From Caldora sp. SIO3E6 (GTDB lineage: Bacteria; Cyanobacteriota; Cyanobacteriia; Cyanobacteriales; Coleofasciculaceae), in NCBI GenBank assembly GCA_010672185.1, contig JAAHHL010000031.1:1396-8938 (forward strand): a stretch of DNA of 7,543 bases. Direction: 5' to 3'. Positions within the stretch are counted from its first letter, which is position 1, and the number at the start of each line of letters is the position of its first letter. This document shows positions 5,808 through 7,543 of this stretch, piece after piece. The notes under the pieces were generated by a model, which was not told the DNA's origin, did no database searches, and saw nothing but the letters and a program-made list of their open reading frames with translations. The translations under genes were made by a program, and so were the position numbers.

Positions 5808-5813
5808 TATAAT
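5808..5813 (+). promoter_or_regulatory. Possible -10 element for the PD-(D/E)XK gene
   Basis: A perfect TATAAT lies 29 bases before the ATG at 5843. The -35 position at 17-bp spacing reads ACTGGG, a poor match, so it may be a weak or -10-dominated promoter. It lies just right of the insertion element and does not include it. Confidence 0.38.
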
Positions 5814-5842
5814 AATAAAGCATCATATTTGTGCTGATAACC

Positions 5843-6502
5843 ATGACCTCAACTATTCAAGCTTCGGTCATTGCAATTGATGAGTTAGAAACAAGGTTTC
5901 AACTCCAAGAAACTACTGAGATTAATTTTTTTAGAGAATGGCAAGATGAGTTACCAGAACTTACCCTGTGGGAAAAAGAGGCATTAGATCGATTAAAACA
6001 GGGCTATCTAGATGTACTGAAAAAGCCACCCATTCTAGAAAGTTATGTCAGAATGGCCATGTTATATCCTTTACTATTTATTGCTGGGTTTTATATATCT
6101 CCTTTACAAGTTAAATCAGAACAACCGATTTCCCTGGAAACTGAAGCCGGAACTATTATCGAAGGTCGCCTAGATATCTTAATTTTAAAAAATCGGTTTT
6201 GGTTGCTAGTGATTGAATCCAAACGTCCCAGTATTGCTATAGAAGAAGGAATTGCGCAAATTTTAGCTTATATGCTGGCCAATCCTCACCCTCATCTACC
6301 AACTTTTGGTATGATTACCAATGGCAGTTACTTTATGTTTGTTAAATTAGTTCAACAAGAAACTGCTCAATATGCTTTATCCAATACCTTGGTTCTTCGT
6401 AATCAAGGAAATGAACTATATCAGGTTTTGCGAATTTTAAAAAAATTAGCTCAATCAGAAGGAACCACAGAGGCACAGAGTTCACAGAGAAAAGACCAAT
6501 GA
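5843..6502 (+). CDS. PD-(D/E)XK nuclease-like protein of the cyanobacterial 'restriction endonuclease subunit R' type
   Basis: This 219-residue soluble protein resembles a family often labelled 'restriction endonuclease subunit R' in cyanobacteria, comparable to the nuclease portion of type I HsdR but without helicase or specificity subunits. From the ATG, the N-terminal helical part (about 8-60) leads into the core: Asp111 in EGRLDIL, Glu125 and Lys127 in VIESK, and Gln139 in AQILAYMLANP, the usual PD-(D/E)XK plus Gln pattern. A TFGMITNGSYFMFVKLV strand follows at about 153-170. An in-frame GTG at 5831 would add four residues; I prefer ATG 5843 because MTSTIQA-type starts suit the family. 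The last about 14 residues (EGTTEAQSSQRKDQ) are encoded by a dispersed repeat. The residues needed for activity are present; the biological role is unknown. Confidence 0.82.
   Translation: MTSTIQASVIAIDELETRFQLQETTEINFFREWQDELPELTLWEKEALDRLKQGYLDVLKKPPILESYVRMAMLYPLLFIAGFYISPLQVKSEQPISLETEAGTIIEGRLDILILKNRFWLLVIESKRPSIAIEEGIAQILAYMLANPHPHLPTFGMITNGSYFMFVKLVQQETAQYALSNTLVLRNQGNELYQVLRILKKLAQSEGTTEAQSSQRKDQ
6463..6495. repeat. Dispersed CACAAAGGCACA repeat, copy 4, inside a coding 3' end
   Basis: AACCACAGAGGCACAGAG followed by TTCACAGAGAAAAGA matches copy 2 with A-to-G changes at regular places (CACAAAG to CACAGAG). It lies within the last 14 codons of the PD-(D/E)XK gene and supplies its C-terminal residues; the stop TGA falls just past the repeat. 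Confidence 0.7.
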
Positions 6503-6513
6503 CCATTTTTTTA

Positions 6514-6540
6514 ATTCAAAATTCAAAATTCAAAATTCAT
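6514..6540. repeat. Heptamer tandem repeat (ATTCAAA)
   Basis: Three full ATTCAAA units and a partial fourth lie just after the PD-(D/E)XK stop codon. Related AT-rich strings (TTTTGAATTTTTAATTG) continue on the far side of the hairpin element, near 6660-6690, in the opposite orientation. Confidence 0.8.
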
Positions 6541-6571
6541 TCATAGGCAATTTTTAATTGATTAATTCAGG

Positions 6572-6655
6572 TTACAAGCCCCTTCTTTCAAGAAGGAAAA
6601 AAATAGAAATGTGCGTAGCACATCTTTAATACAAGCCTCTTGCTTTAGCTGGAGG
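6572..6655. mobile_element. Small hairpin-rich element resembling IS200/IS605-type ends
   Basis: Three hairpins lie in 84 bases: CCTTCTT-TC-AAGAAGG (6581-6596), ATGTGC-GTA-GCACAT (6609-6623), and an imperfect one from CCTC (6636) to GAGG (6655) with core GCTTTAGC. The first and last are each preceded by TACAAGCC (TTACAAGCC and ATACAAGCC). Subterminal hairpins, a TTAC at the left edge and no inverted terminal repeats are typical of IS200/IS605 elements and their non-autonomous palindromic derivatives. AATTTTTAATTGAT occurs on both sides (6549-6562 and 6665-6678). No tnpA or tnpB sequence remains, so the assignment is by shape only. Confidence 0.42.
6595..6623 (-). terminator. Possible intrinsic terminator of the right-edge minus-strand gene
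   Basis: On the minus strand ATGTGC-TAC-GCACAT (6623-6609) is followed by TTCTATTTTTTT. The stem is only 6 bp with a 3-base loop. It lies about 80 bases after the stop codon of the gene ending at 6704 and is part of the hairpin element at 6572-6655. Confidence 0.32.
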
Positions 6656-6703
6656 TTAATTTTGAATTTTTAATTGATAATTTTGAATTGTTTTGACCAA
6701 TAA

Positions 6704-7543
6704 CTAATAAAACAATTGATACCGCTTGCGAATCGGAGTGTGACGAGACTCCTCCCAGTCCCCAGCGAGGACTTCCATTTCGCTGGTAATCTGCTGCCAT
6801 TCAGCCGGTGTACACCAACGGGGCTCTATCCAGTCAATTTGAAACCCTTTACCCAATTCTTGCCCTAACTGCCAAAGACTGACTTTTTCCGGTACATCCC
6901 AAACAACTAGAGAAATTTCGCTCCAGAAATTCCACGGCGATTCTGGATGAACTAAATCTCCAATTACTCCCACTCCTCCTATTTGGTAGTCTTCCTGCAA
7001 TTTGCGAGTCGCTTCACCAGCTACTTCACGAGCTTTTTGTCGCCGCTCTCCATCATTGGAGTAATATTGTTCTAAGGCCGCGATCGCATCGATCCAGTCT
7101 TGGGGAGGAAACAGCTTAACGGTTTCGACTAAGCCTAGACTCATCAACAACATTCCCAAGGCATTCCTAGTTCCCAGTGTCCCACCAATGAGGATGTACC
7201 CGGAAAACTCAAGTTTAGCTTCTGGACACCAAGAAACAAACTGCTCGAAGGTTATAGGGACGGGTTTTAGTTCAATTTGAGGAGCAAATTGCACAGTTCC
7301 CCATTGTAACTCTTCCCCTTCCACTTCACGGATAACCCAGTTGCTTTCTTGATAAGGCGCTTGAAAGACTGGCAACCTTTCTTTATAGGGAAGCCAGAGA
7401 TGATGGGGTGTAAATGTCAACCCTTCAATCCCCCGATAACAGCCATCCGGGTCTAATTTCTGTAGTTGATAGCCAGAATTTGTCAGCCTAAACAACTTAA
7501 CTTGCTGCTGCACTGGCTCAATCGTCCAATAGTTACTAACACA
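6704..7543 (-). CDS. Partial gene: end of a Uma2-like domain fused to a degenerate nucleotidyltransferase-like domain
   Basis: The frame is open to the right edge. A GTG at 7513 could be called a start, but the codons before it (giving CVSNYWTIEP) continue a Uma2-like strand, so the true start is outside the window. Residues are numbered from that GTG. Residues 1-51 (VKLFRLTNSGYQLQKLDPDG...) match the end of a Uma2 core, as in the gene at 2975. Residues 86-140 (ITFEQFVSWCPEAKLEFSG...GTRNALGMLLMSLGLVETV) form a middle module I recall from cyanobacterial Uma2 proteins. Residues 160-242 follow the MNT-type nucleotidyltransferase layout, from AREVAGEATRKLQEDYQIGGVGVIGDL to FQIDW and CTPAEWQQI. 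The catalytic GS is GD (185-186) and the D-x-D is E-I-S (199-201); Asp227 remains. An active transferase is unlikely. Confidence 0.72.
   Translation of the reverse strand, partial: CVSNYWTIEPVQQQVKLFRLTNSGYQLQKLDPDGCYRGIEGLTFTPHHLWLPYKERLPVFQAPYQESNWVIREVEGEELQWGTVQFAPQIELKPVPITFEQFVSWCPEAKLEFSGYILIGGTLGTRNALGMLLMSLGLVETVKLFPPQDWIDAIAALEQYYSNDGERRQKAREVAGEATRKLQEDYQIGGVGVIGDLVHPESPWNFWSEISLVVWDVPEKVSLWQLGQELGKGFQIDWIEPRWCTPAEWQQITSEMEVLAGDWEESRHTPIRKRYQLFY

Noticed and set aside
5831..5842. GTG start at 5831 for the PD-(D/E)XK gene
   Set aside because: The ATG four codons later gives a family-like start (MTSTIQA), and neither has a Shine-Dalgarno that decides it.
2975..7543. A known multi-gene defence system (restriction-modification, HEPN-MNT, toxin-antitoxin)
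   Set aside because: Genes are far apart, not co-directional throughout, lack a methylase, and the HEPN-like and MNT-like domains both appear inactive and are not adjacent.

Overview
The window looks like chromosomal DNA of a cyanobacterium, probably a filamentous, repeat-rich one. Ten perfect copies of the HIP1 octamer GCGATCGC occur in 7.5 kb, far above chance. Intergenic space is filled with short tandem repeats (7- and 8-bp units), palindromic REP-like elements and scattered copies of a CCACAAAGGCACAAAGTTCACA-type repeat. The gene families (Uma2, DUF29, the small cyanobacterial 'restriction endonuclease subunit R'-like protein) are ones expanded in such genomes. I cannot name the genus from the sequence.

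Layout, left to right: a heptamer repeat tract (1-113); a half-size ABC exporter with a degenerate catalytic residue (143-1915), followed by a likely terminator; a structured, repeat-bearing gap; tRNA-Arg(ACG) on the minus strand (2119-2192); moaC of molybdenum cofactor synthesis (2255-2752), divergent from the tRNA and closed by a terminator at its stop codon; a Uma2-type nuclease with a DUF4351 tail (2975-3814); a gap holding three repeat elements; a two-segment membrane protein with a possible inactivated HEPN-like C-terminal half (4082-4921); a DUF29 protein (5054-5509); a palindrome, then a 198-bp MITE-like element with 17-bp terminal inverted repeats and a 9-bp target duplication (5576-5773); a PD-(D/E)XK nuclease-like protein (5843-6502) whose last residues are encoded by an intergenic repeat; a hairpin-rich remnant resembling IS200/IS605-type ends (6572-6655); and, on the minus strand, a gene running off the right edge (7543-6704) that reads as the end of a Uma2-like domain followed by a degenerate nucleotidyltransferase domain.

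Only the ABC exporter, the tRNA and moaC have clear cellular roles. They do not form an operon: each is separated by repeats or a terminator. The right two thirds is an accessory stretch of single genes, three of them related to PD-(D/E)XK nucleases, divided by repeat elements. I do not see a coherent defence operon. The best discoveries are the non-autonomous insertion at 5576-5773, the decayed nucleotidyltransferase fused to Uma2, the exporter's asymmetric ATPase site and the reuse of repeats as coding sequence and terminator.
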